From Larix sibirica (Eukaryota; Streptophyta; Pinopsida; Pinales; Pinaceae): DNA of 11,760 nucleotides. Positions 1-6,973 of the stretch are shown here, piece after piece (the first letter of the stretch is position 1; each line of letters starts with the position of its first letter). The notes below the pieces were generated by a model. The model saw only the letters and a list, made by a program, of their open reading frames with translations, did no database searches and was not told the origin of the DNA. The DNA lies in assembly GCA_004151065.3 (NCBI GenBank), contig NWUY0304235885.1, positions 1 through 11,760 on the forward strand, in the 5' to 3' direction. A program made the translations under genes and the position numbers.

Positions 1-53
1 GGAGTTTTCCTAAACAAAGGAGTCAGGATCAGGTCAAAACACCTGACTCTTTA

Positions 54-218
54 CTTTCCCCCAAGGCCACATCGAGCAAATTCGAAATATTTTTGCTGCG
101 CTTCCCCCCAGGTGTGTATCTCGACGACAACAGGTCCAACATAAGACTTTGGCAAATAATTTTCAATCCTATCATGCGTGTCAACCAATATCCAATTGAT
201 TTCGAATGTTAGGGAACA
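54..218 (-). pseudogene. Possible coding remnant, unidentified
   Basis: The minus strand is open for 55 codons between TGA (221-219) and TAA (53-51), with no ATG. It reads with a balanced, protein-like composition, for example DTHDRIENYLPKSYVGPVVV followed by EIHTWGEAQQKYFEFARCG. I do not recognise the family. No convincing splice acceptor lies at its 5' end. The plus strand is also open here (frame starting at base 3, about 70 codons, running off the window start), so the strand is not certain. It could be an exon end, a retroelement fragment or chance. Confidence 0.25.
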
Positions 219-221
219 TCA

Positions 222-1040
222 TCTATAAAATCTTAGACCTATTAAAATATGACTTAGGAAAATACTTTCATATATACAAACATTAACATAAAAGGCTATT
301 AAGTGTACTTTTCTAAGAACACAATGAACCCATGTGCCCCAATCATTTAATTCTTACAAGAGGGAAGTAGTTGAGGCAGTCATTGTCTTGGGGAAGGGAA
401 ACGTGGGTCTGAAATTTTGTGTGTTAGTCACCCTGCAGTTTTGGGAAATGGAGATTTCTTATTGGGTAAGCTATCAATCACGAATTTGAAGCCAATCCAT
501 TAATTATCTATCAATTGGAGGTTGGCACAAGCAATTTTTCCCTGGACTGAGTGATCCATCGAAAAAAAATTCTTTGGTTTTGTTGTTGGACAATTGTTAT
601 CATCCATCTGAGTCTGGTTCTAAGTGGGGGTTCATGGTCGTGGCTGGAAGGTGAAGGAGTCTCTAAGTGCACCCGTTGTGTGTGTTTTCCCTTGATGGTT
701 TACTGTTGAAGCTAAAAGATTGCTCCTAGTATCGTGTTGTATGCCCATAGATGTATAACTATCCCAAATCATTCTTGTGTGCTCAACAATTGTAAATATA
801 CCATTGAACCAACTATATCATGCCCAACTGTCATAAACTTGCTTTAGATTTGTTGAATTCTTCATCGGTATCATTTATGTGTTAGATGTCCCTTCTCCTC
901 ATTGCTTTGATGTTATGTTGGACATGGTTGATTGTTAGTCTTGTTCTAACCCAAATGGTCGGTTGGATAATTACTACAGTGAATCCCTATAAGGGATTTG
1001 GGTGTCCATAATCAAGGTTTGTAAATTTAGTGAACATTGT
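222..1040. other. Intergenic, nothing recognised
   Basis: All frames contain frequent stops, and I see no repeat partner elsewhere in the window, no RNA gene fold and no domain motif. Confidence 0.6.
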
Positions 1041-1280
1041 AACCTTTTAGCAGATGAACAGGGTTTGAGTGGTCTTTTTATGCACACATTGAATAGCGCC
1101 TAGAGGAAGGCGACACCTGAGGGACTGCTATGCAGAGAAGGGGTACCTTCTTGGTGTTGTGTGGGGAGTGTAATGTGGACCCCAAGCTGGTGGAGTCTGA
1201 GCGAGGTGCTTGGAATTTTGATTGTAAACTAAATTTGATTGTTTCTTCCCTTCTTGAGTTGCATGTAACTCTGTGGTGTT
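1041..1280. repeat. Tandem repeat C, copy 1 (about 240 bp)
   Basis: This matches 1345-1530 in the same orientation, period about 304 bp. Shared blocks in order are CAGGTTTG-like, CACAC..GAATAGC, TAGAG.AAGG.GACACC, GGGACTG, GGGTACCTTCTTGGTGTTG, TGTGGACCCCAAG, GAGGTGC and GCATGTAACT.TGTGGTG. This copy has about 54 extra bases (roughly 1203-1256) bounded by near-identical heptamers GAGGTGC and GAGTTGC. The region is noncoding in all frames as far as I can tell. Confidence 0.85.
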
Positions 1281-1344
1281 GACTGAGTGGTATTGAATAC
1301 AAGAGTAGGTAGGAGCGCGGAATATGTTGACAAATGAAGGCAGT

Positions 1345-1530
1345 GACCTCTTGGTAGATGATCAGGTTTGGGTGATATTTCTACACACACACCGAATAGC
1401 ACTTAGAGAAAGGTGACACCCAAGGGACTGTTGAGTAGAGAATGGGTACCTTCTTGGTGTTGTGTGGGGCGGATAATGTGGACCCCAAGTTGGCTAAGTC
1501 TGATTGAGGTGCATGTAACTTTGTGGTGAG
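1345..1530. repeat. Tandem repeat C, copy 2 (about 186 bp)
   Basis: This is the partner of 1041-1280, lacking the internal segment of about 54 bp. The joint is at GAGGTGCATGTAACT (near 1505). A small insertion with a 7-bp near-duplication in copy 1, or a deletion here between two short repeats, would explain the difference. Confidence 0.85.
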
Positions 1531-1574
1531 TTCACTAGCTTAACATTTTCCCACTCCGCTACCTTGGAAATCTA

Positions 1575-1695
1575 TTAACACCAGTATGCATTGGCGTGGC
1601 TTGAGATTGAGCCTATGTGACTGTGGATAGCCCGTTAACCCAGTTGTGAGCTGGCTTGGTTGTGGACTTCTGCCTAACTGACTGTGAGTAAGCCC
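1575..1695. repeat. Two-copy tandem repeat, 60-bp unit
   Basis: Units start TTAACACCAG (1575) and TTAACCCAG (1635), exactly 60 bp apart. Each goes on through a GGCTTG block, a CCTA..TGACTGTG block and ends in TAGCCCG or TAAGCCCAG. The copies differ by substitutions and small indels. There is no coding signal. Confidence 0.65.
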
Positions 1696-2130
1696 AGAAT
1701 AGTTCCCCTATCATTGTAGAAATCATGCCCAACACGGGGGTGTCCTCTTAGCAAAAATAATATATGCTAGATAGAGCACCTATTGTTGGGTGGAACATTG
1801 CTCTTGCTTATTCAGTTTGTTGGGGAAGTAACATTTAAGATAAGTGTTTACTTGATGACCCATTGTTGTTATTTCAATTCCATCGAATGAATGCTGATTG
1901 GAATGATAAAGATGCATGCTGTAATTAGCGGTTGTGAATATGAATTGTCATAGTTAATAGTAATCACGATTCTTTGTATCTAAGTGTTGGATATATGATA
2001 TTGCACTTCATTATTTCTTGCACATAGATGATTGCCTTTGCATAAGAAGTCCCACTACATATACAGTGCTAACCTTGTAGGAAGTTAGTGACTTGTCACT
2101 AGAGTTAAAGTTTCCGACACGATGGTTTTC
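1696..2130. other. Intergenic, nothing recognised
   Basis: The AT-rich DNA after the 60-bp duplication has no open frame of note and no recognisable element ends. Confidence 0.6.
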
Positions 2131-2340
2131 GTGCACGCCAATTGATGCAAAACGGTTAAAGGTTGTCATGTGTGATGGATCGTGCGATGATTAAAGTTAA
2201 GGAGCATAATGTATTTTCATGATAGAGGAATTGATGTGCGTAGAACTCGCGCAAGGGTAAAATTAGTGCATGTAGTTCTGTGCATAGATTAAATTATGGT
2301 GCACACGGTGCATCACCGAGGAATTAAAATGTATGGTGCA
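2131..2340. repeat. Cluster of GTGCA/GTGCG motifs
   Basis: GTGC followed by A or G occurs on the plus strand at 2131, 2182, 2236, 2266, 2280, 2299, 2308 and 2336. About one GTGC would be expected by chance in this length. Some lie in a longer diverged unit: TAAAATTAGTGCA, TTAAATTATGGTGCA and TTAAAATGTATGGTGCA. This may be an eroded short tandem array or a group of protein-binding sites; I cannot tell which. Confidence 0.5.
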
Positions 2341-2410
2341 ACCTACTGCGCAGTAATAAACTTATGAATAGAGACATATACATGTATTGGAATCCTATGA
2401 AAGCATCCCC

Positions 2411-2448
2411 CATGGCCTCGATGGGCCACTGAGGCCGTCGGGGCCATG
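2411..2448. other. GC-rich hairpin (14-bp stem, 10-nt loop)
   Basis: CATGGCCTCGATGG (2411-2424) pairs with CCGTCGGGGCCATG (2435-2448) around a loop of ten bases. Twelve pairs are Watson-Crick and two are G-T wobbles in the plus-strand RNA. It is a sharp GC island in AT-rich DNA and keeps four CpGs. There is no U-run or known terminator context. It is not tied to any gene seen here. Confidence 0.7.
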
Positions 2449-2750
2449 ACAAAAATATTCAAATATAAAGCAGAATATGAAATAAATGACATTCCTCAAA
2501 TAGAGATATAACATGAAATTCAAAGACACATTCAACACTTATCTTTATGGAATTGTCTTCCAACTGGCTACAAATGAAGGACATTCCTACCAGCCTTAGG
2601 CTCTATGAAAGATTCCACTCCCGTGCTAAGACTATCATTCCACAAGGGTGAATATTTTAAGGCATTCTCTTTATCCCACAATTCATATACTATCTAGTGC
2701 CAAACCCCCCTTTACAACTATTCCAATCAACCAACGCTCTTCCCCCTTAT
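2449..2750. other. Noncoding DNA between hairpin and inverted repeat C
   Basis: A short plus-strand open frame (2648-2833) runs into the inverted repeat C copy and has no family resemblance. Otherwise I see nothing. Confidence 0.5.
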
Positions 2751-2795
2751 CCTACACAACACTAGGAATAGGATCCCCTTCTCTGCATGCAGTCC
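2751..2795 (-). repeat. Repeat C, partial inverted copy
   Basis: The minus strand reads GGACTGCATGCAGAGAAGGG, then GATCCTATTCCTAGTGTTGTG, which aligns with 1122-1166 (GGACTGCTATGCAGAGAAGG, GTACC, TTCTTGGTGTTGTGTGG). Weaker similarity extends on both sides. A third copy in inverse orientation about 1.5 kb away means repeat C belongs to a dispersed family, probably part of an LTR or of LTR-element internal DNA. Confidence 0.65.
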
Positions 2796-2992
2796 GTCTA
2801 CATATCCCATTCCCTTCCAATGCTCTAGAATAGGATGTCTAGGGAACTCATTGCGAGGAATCCAAGGATTCTCAATTGTAGGCTAGGTTTCGTCCCACAA
2901 AGGCACAACCACAAATAACACTAATTCTCCATGGCAATTATGCATAAGCATGACTGTAAGTTCAATTCTCAACGTAATTGTATTTTCACCTC
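2796..2992. other. Noncoding DNA beside the possible Gypsy LTR
   Basis: If the block at 2993-3489 is an LTR on the minus strand, this would be the start of its internal region, but no primer-binding site is visible next to 2993. Confidence 0.4.
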
Positions 2993-3489
2993 TGTAACAT
3001 ACCTAGTCCCTCTCAACAAGAAGGATCATGGAAAGTGATGGTAAGAATGTCCCTCAAAATTAAATTCCCCACTTTTTATTTGCATGCTCGCATCTTTCCA
3101 TGTAGCTCCCCATGAGAAGTCCACTTTTAACCTTTTAATCTGATCTTAAGATAATGAATAGTGGCTAACCAAATAAGCTACCATAAGCATGGTTCAAGGA
3201 TTGTATGGTATATTTCTAACTATGGTTTTCTCAGAAGGTTATGTACTTAGGATATATAACTAACTAAGGTCCTCTCCCCTCATCCACCTTTCAATTCCCC
3301 CATCGGTGGAATCATAGCCCCCATCTTTTCTTCGCCCTTTTTCATTTGCAATTGTAAGAGATTTTTCTATGATCAATAAGTACACATAATTACAATATCT
3401 TTGGTCATCCCAGACCATTTAGTTTTGCCTCTAGCCACTTCATCATTACACACATATTTACATTTTGCGGTAAAAAACAAGGTGTTACA
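2993..3489 (-). repeat. Possible LTR of a second (Gypsy-like) element
   Basis: On the minus strand the block starts TGTAACACC exactly where the copia RT homology breaks (3489/3490), and GTTACA occurs 497 bp later at 2998-2993. TG...CA ends with a perfect 6-bp inverted terminal repeat and a length near 500 bp are LTR-like, and TGTAAC starts are common in plant Gypsy LTRs. Against this, the 5-bp flanks (CTTCT and GAGGT on the minus strand) are not a target-site duplication, and no primer-binding site follows. A GTTACA at some point within 1 kb is not rare by chance. Only the 3489 border is well supported, by the break in homology. Confidence 0.35.
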
Positions 3490-3718
3490 AGAAGTGTATC
3501 TCGGAACTAGAGCACAGATCTTGTAGTCAAATCCCCCTGTTTAGGAGAATCCTCATGCAAAAAAATGTCCTTGTACTTCTCTACACTCTCCTCTACTAGA
3601 TGCTTCACCTTTCACAACTCCCTAGGATCAAATTATCAATCACTATCTTCCTCTCTAGTCTTGGAACAATCCCCGAAACATCGTTATGCAAAATGGAGTG
3701 ATACTTTGTGATGGAATC
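3490..3718 (-). pseudogene. Start of copia reverse transcriptase (RVT_2), truncated
   Basis: The reading continues with DSITKYHSILHNDVSGIVPR, matching the family's MxxEYxSIxxNxTWxLVxxP start of RVT_2, then KIVIDN for the (V)IxxKWVYK step. In a shifted frame SVEKYKDIF replaces the usual EKYKARLVAKG run, and RDTLL or RYTSC (depending on frame) falls where ARYTSIR is expected. Similarity stops at 3490, before the conserved LDVKTAFLNG and YVDD catalytic blocks, neither of which I find anywhere in the window. Several stops are present. It is either truncated by the insertion of the LTR-like block that begins at 3489, or its remainder was deleted. Confidence 0.8.
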
Positions 3719-4089
3719 TCACCACACTTGATTTGAGTTAGCCTCCTCAAAACTAGAAGGATTTCCATCAATGATGGAAGACATTAATGCAACATAATTG
3801 AGAAACTTCTTAGGAGGATGACTCACTCGAAAATAATTCTTTGGAGCTACAACTTGCTCATGTGCCCCTACAATGTATGGTAATCTGCTTAGGATTCCTT
3901 GTTGAGTTGGAAGGTAAGGAAGCATTGACTTAAATCTCTAGAACCTTGTTGATATGAATTTGAAATGTTTGACTTTTGTGGATCAACACTTGAGACTTGA
4001 AGCTTATCTTTATCCTCTACCTTTTCTAGAGGCCTTTGAGACTCAGAGGACCAAGTAGCCTCATCAAACTTAACATCTCGATTCACCAT
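3719..4089 (-). pseudogene. copia integrase-RT linker remnant
   Basis: Two overlapping open stretches in different frames cover this part. The first (4089-3889) begins NRDVKFDEATW, the conserved end of copia integrase (SRDVxFDE), and goes on into a charged, low-conservation spacer. The second (3925-3719) has AHEQVVAPKNYFRVSHPPKK, then NYVALMSSIIDGNPSSFEEA and NQVW, matching the PxRF..YVAL....EPxSFEEA..xxxW block just before RT. A frameshift lies in the overlap near 3900. The family's W-x-DAM continuation reads W, a TGA, then DSITKYHSI, continuing into the RT remnant. Confidence 0.88.
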
Positions 4090-4725
4090 TGTTTTCTTTG
4101 TGATGGAATGTAGACTTTGTAAGCCTAGGAGGATTCACTGTAACCAACAAAAATTCCCTTCACACTAGAGGGTTTCAATTTAGTTATCTTCTCATTAAGA
4201 ATATGCATATACACAAGGAAACTAAAAACATGAAAGTGTGATCCTTGTGGTTTCTCACAAATGAAATCTTCCTCTCGGGTTTATCCTTCAGTACCTTATG
4301 AAGAAACCTATTTATAATGTAGACAATCATACTACATGCCTCTGCCTACTCTGTTGTAGGTTGTAAGACACTGTGAACTACCTCTTGCCCCTTCTTCTTG
4401 AAAAATGAATCAAATTCCTTAATGGAGGTGTACAATAGAGTTAAATCTTCTTCTTCTCCTCCATTGCAAGATATCAAAACCTTAAATACCTTCTTATATG
4501 TTTGGTTCTCCACAAGAGCTTTGAACTCTTGAAACCTACTGAAGACTTCATCCCTTGTTTTCAAGAAATAAAACTAGGTTTTTCTAGAAGAGTCATCAAT
4601 AAGCAAAACATAATAGATGTTTCATGTTAAAGAAGTTGATGACATAGGTCCACACACATGTGAATGGATCACATCAAGAATCATTGTTGATCTGTATGCA
4701 TTGCTTGAAAAATCAACGCTAGTAT
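4090..4725 (-). pseudogene. int: copia integrase core and C-terminus remnant, catalytic acids lost
   Basis: Integrase inserts element cDNA into the host chromosome using a D,D,E triad. The minus strand shows ILDVIHSHVCGPM, IYYVLLIDDSSRKT, FYFLKTRDEVFSRFQEFKAL and VENQTYKKVFKVLISCNGGE, clear matches to the rve core. The first Asp (family HSDVCGP) is His at 4660-4658. The second (family SDNGGE) is Cys at 4468-4466. Seven extra codons (EEDLTLL) follow the GGE, and then FDSF. The TVSYNLQQ motif near 4365 is joined almost directly to AEACSMIVYIINR, so the NGVAERKNR segment with the catalytic Glu is deleted. The C-terminal part continues in another frame with HILNEKITKLKP and GIFVGYSESS, the latter followed by a TAG. 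The remnant is catalytically dead. Confidence 0.93.
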
Positions 4726-5222
4726 TTATGTTGAATATGCATCCCAGTGCACACTCTTCTTCTCAATATTGAAGTCTATCAATCTCTGCACCATGTCCTT
4801 CAAGAGAGACAAAGCTTCATAGTGCAAGTGACCTGACCCTTTGTGCCATAACTTACACAAATTGCCACTGCTATGCACCAATGCTCTATGCTTGATCATA
4901 TTTACTAACATCTTGTAAAGTCCACCCTCATGCATTTCTCTTGCCAATACTCAATTAGGATATAAATTGCATTTTTTGATGATCTCTTGCTAGTCATCAA
5001 ACTTAGCGACAAACTTGAGATTTGTTAAGCAATAATATGAAAGAAGATTCTATATTAACCTAGGAACAAACAATACATTATGTTGCTCAAGAACTTCCCA
5101 TGATGGCACATAGAATGAGATCAAACCTATCCCAATCATTAAGTATGTGGCATCCTCATCAGGCTCAACTTGCATGTCAGAGCTTTGGTCTTCCAATGTG
5201 AAGAATGATGATCTAAAAGTTT
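4726..5222 (-). pseudogene. copia protease C-terminal part and GAG-pre-integrase remnant
   Basis: The 5' half reads MQVEPDEDATYLMIGIG and NVLFVPRL followed by a TAG and NLLSYYCL, which match the protease tail and the conserved VLFVPxLxxNLLS block that precedes integrase in copia polyproteins. The 3' half (4947-4726) holds KLWHKGSGHLHYEALSLLKD and DFNIEKKSV, the gag_pre-integrs zinc-binding region with its His residues. The family's following CxxC pair is only recovered one frame over, as CTGC just below 4750, so a frameshift falls between KKSV and the integrase. Additional stops sit at the NLLS block, after FDD, and before LAREMHEG. This is one of the best-preserved segments of the element. 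Confidence 0.92.
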
Positions 5223-5468
5223 TCATGTGTTTGGGATCCCCACTAGGCCACTATCCACATACCACACAACACTAGAAATGGTGTTAGAAAGGAACGACAC
5301 CATGGAGAAGGTTGTCATTAGTGTAGATACAAGCTCATCAACTTTGGTAGAATCTTTTGTACTCCTTGCAAATTGCGTATGCTGCTTACCATTCCCCTTT
5401 TTCCACTTAGGGCATTGATAAGCATAGTGGCCATTTGTGTGGCATTTGATAGACTTCACATGGTCCAA
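5223..5468 (-). pseudogene. copia CCHC zinc knuckle and aspartic protease remnant
   Basis: An open stretch of about 81 codons carries two landmarks. The first is a retroviral-type knuckle at 5453-5412, of form C-x2-C-x4-H-x4-C, seen here as KCHTNGHYAYQC; the first cysteine position reads Ser (TCT), so zinc binding would be impaired. The second is the protease active-site motif WYVDSG, with the catalytic Asp codon at 5255-5253. In the family this motif continues as an ASRHMT-like run; here the frame slips directly after the Gly and reads GLVGIPNT then a TGA. The +1 frame also has a TAG. No intact protease can be made. The stretch has no ATG near its start (it opens at TTG), as expected for an internal polyprotein part. 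Confidence 0.9.
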
Positions 5469-6169
5469 TCTTTCTTCCCTTGGTTTGAAGACTGTGCGTC
5501 TTCTTTCATGTTTTTCTGAGTTGTCTTGGGTATTTTCTTGCCTCCTTTCCTCACCTTCCCCATGAAGGAAACACTATGACTCTCCTCGCCTCTCATTGAA
5601 TTGGAATCCAATTAGGATCCACTTGGATGAAATTATCCCAAAGTTTTAAAAAATGGGAAGCTTTTCTTGAGCACAAACAACCCAAACAAGCATGTCCCAA
5701 GATAAAGAGAACCCGTTAATGGTTATGTGTACCAATTCATCACCTTCCACCTTAACCCAAGTAGTATTGAGTTAATCTCTCAATTCAATGGTCTTCGTAA
5801 GGTAATCGAGCACAATTTTTGTATCACTCATACATGTTGATGTGAACTTTTTCTTCAATAACATCTTGCATTTGATGCTCACTCTAGTACAATGTGAACA
5901 AGGCATCAAGCATGTCCTTCATTGATTGTCTTCTTCGTTATGCATGCAATGAAATGGTCCTTCACTGAATCAAGAACAATTCACTTCACCTTGGATGCCT
6001 TCTTGTTATGCTCAACCAATAATGTAGGATTGGTAGGGACAAACACCTTTCATTCCAAAAAACTCGCAAGGTCAAACTCCTCCAATAGATTCTACAGTGT
6101 ACACTTCCATGGTACAAATCTGGAAGCACCCTCCAACATTTGACACTCTTGGAGACCAACATTGGTCAT
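5469..6169 (-). pseudogene. gag: copia gag remnant (nucleocapsid-type structural protein)
   Basis: Gag forms the particle that packages element RNA. The minus strand from ATG 6169-6167 reads MTNVGLQECQMLEGASRF, followed by a WK...NLLEEFDLASFLE stretch, which matches the N-terminus of plant copia gag (DUF4219-like). Next come VKDHFIACI and, after frame changes, KMLLKKKFTSTCMSD, VEGDELVHITINGFSLSW and ENLP-like KLPIF, which fit the UBN2 region. A basic GKVRKGGKKIPKTTQKN tract leads into the CCHC knuckle. In-frame stops lie at 6094-6092, 6052-6050 and 5983-5981, and there are at least four frame changes. The true start may lie a little upstream, since the frame stays open before this ATG. About 200 bp of leader separates it from the primer-binding site. 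Domain order and motifs make the call firm; the protein is dead. Confidence 0.88.
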
Positions 6170-6373
6170 TATTCCAACTCTTGGCACACACCTAAACTAA
6201 ACTAATCAACCTGAAGAAAAAACATATTTTAATGCTCTAATCACACCCTAGAACCTCTCATAGGTTTATATCTCTTCACTCATTGAGAACTCTTGAACAT
6301 CACATCCATTCAAACCATCAGGCAATGAACTAATCTCTTCATACACAAAATTGCGGAAGATCTCAGTGAATGT

Positions 6374-6385
6374 GCGCTAATACCG
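6374..6385 (-). promoter_or_regulatory. Degenerate tRNA-iMet primer-binding site
   Basis: The minus strand reads CGGTATTAGCGC, matching 9 of 12 positions of TGGTATCAGAGC, the usual plant copia primer-binding site complementary to initiator-methionine tRNA. It sits about 205 bp upstream of the gag start and next to LTR-like DNA, exactly where first-strand cDNA priming would begin. The three mismatches fit decay. Confidence 0.65.
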
Positions 6386-6627
6386 ATTTAATTTTCAACC
6401 ATGGTAACCAAATTCTATACTCAACAAATTAACCTAAACATAGGTTGCTAGAAAGACAAAAACGCTTGCCAAAACTACAACTTCTCAACACATTAATCTA
6501 CAAATGCATACTGCTAGAAATATGAACAAGCCACACGACACAACTCTCAACTCCGCATCTATCTTTGATTAATTGAAAGAAGAAATTTACATTGCTATTG
6601 CACAAAACTTAATTATAGGGAAGATAC

Positions 6628-6642
6628 ATTACATATAGAGAT
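6628..6642 (-). promoter_or_regulatory. TATA-like box of the copia LTR
   Basis: The minus strand has TCTCTATATGTAATG here, about 245 bp before the primer-binding site. A TATA box at this distance is usual for a plant LTR promoter, with transcription expected to start roughly 25-35 bp further on, near 6600. It is inferred from position and sequence only. Confidence 0.3.
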
Positions 6643-6660
6643 CTAGTGTTGCATGGTAGG

Positions 6661-6745
6661 TGATAGTGTCAAACCCTAACCCTAATATCGTAGACGAATG
6701 CATCTATTCTCATACGTGGATAATTCTGCTAGGAATAATGCCCTC
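6661..6745. repeat. Direct repeat A, copy 1 (about 85 bp)
   Basis: This copy begins TGATAGTGTCAAACCCTAAC and ends in an AGGAATAATGCCCTC stretch. A diverged second copy lies at 6891-6973 in the same orientation, starting 230 bp away, with repeat B between them. Duplicated blocks are common in LTR U3 regions. I see no coding content. Confidence 0.75.
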
Positions 6746-6755
6746 GTTGTAGAAA

Positions 6756-6890
6756 ACCAAGTCACCACATTCATGCATTGAACCTGCACACTAAAAACAC
6801 ACTAATGCATGGCTCCTTGGAATTACCCCCTCCTAGAATAGATCAACCTCATCATACAATATGCCCTTTGCACCTAGAAAAGTTTGCCTT
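6756..6890. repeat. Dispersed repeat B, copy 1 (about 135 bp)
   Basis: This lies between the two copies of repeat A. It matches 8754-8887 in the same orientation across its whole length: ACCAAGTCAC, CATTCATGC.TTGAA, AAAACACACT, CTTGGAAT, AATAGATCAA, TTTGCACCTAG.AAA and TGCCTT are shared in order. It is probably part of an LTR U3 or of another dispersed repeat family. Confidence 0.8.
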
Positions 6891-6973
6891 TGATAGTGTC
6901 AAAACCTAACCCTAATCTCTTAGATGAATAAACCCTCATGGATATGTATAATGCTGCTAGGAACAATGCTCTC
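6891..6973. repeat. Direct repeat A, copy 2 (about 83 bp)
   Basis: This is the partner of 6661-6745. It shares TGATAGTGTCAAA, CCTAACCCTAAT, a TAGA(C/T)GAAT block, and CTGCTAGGAA(T/C)AATGC(C/T)CTC. The copies differ by substitutions and small indels, so the duplication is not recent. Confidence 0.75.

Larger units (their letters stand above)
3490..6973 (-). mobile_element. Degenerate, truncated Ty1/copia LTR retrotransposon
   Basis: Translating the minus strand from about 6170 down to 3490 gives, in the order fixed for Ty1/copia elements, gag, CCHC knuckle, protease, GAG-pre-integrase, integrase and the start of reverse transcriptase. A primer-binding-site-like sequence and LTR-like DNA lie just upstream (6374-6385 and beyond). 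Integrase before RT is the copia order and excludes Gypsy. Each domain is recognisable only by switching frames, and many in-frame stops are present, so no protein can be made. Most of RT, all of RNase H, the polypurine tract and the 3' LTR are missing; similarity ends sharply at 3490. The outer LTR border near 6973 is not defined. I do not assign a copia lineage. The element is inactive and old. Confidence 0.93.
6386..6973 (-). repeat. Remnant of the copia 5' LTR (outer border unclear)
   Basis: The DNA directly upstream of the primer-binding site must be the element's 5' LTR if the element was once complete. Its inner end near 6386 reads GAAAATTAAAT on the minus strand, in place of an expected ...CA end. 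The AT-rich interior with a TATA-like box at 6628-6642 fits an LTR promoter. The region beyond 6661 contains an internal direct repeat and a segment that recurs at 8754-8887, as U3 sequence often does. No matching 3' LTR is present, so neither the length nor the TG start can be fixed; the end given is where the internal repeat stops. Confidence 0.4.

Noticed and set aside
2424-2445. Overlapping SfiI-type sites as a sign of cloning vector
   Set aside because: There is no adaptor, linker or vector sequence around them, and the palindromic context explains the GGCC blocks.
5227-5418. Plus-strand open frame opposite the copia protease
   Set aside because: It is the antisense shadow of a region whose minus strand carries the CCHC and WYVDSG motifs.
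5922-6143. Plus-strand open frame opposite copia gag
   Set aside because: It is the antisense shadow of a recognisable gag segment.
6671-6686. Telomere repeat from AAACCCTAACCCTAA
   Set aside because: There are only two units, repeated once at 6901-6916 as part of repeat A. This is a telo-box-like motif at most, not an interstitial telomere array.
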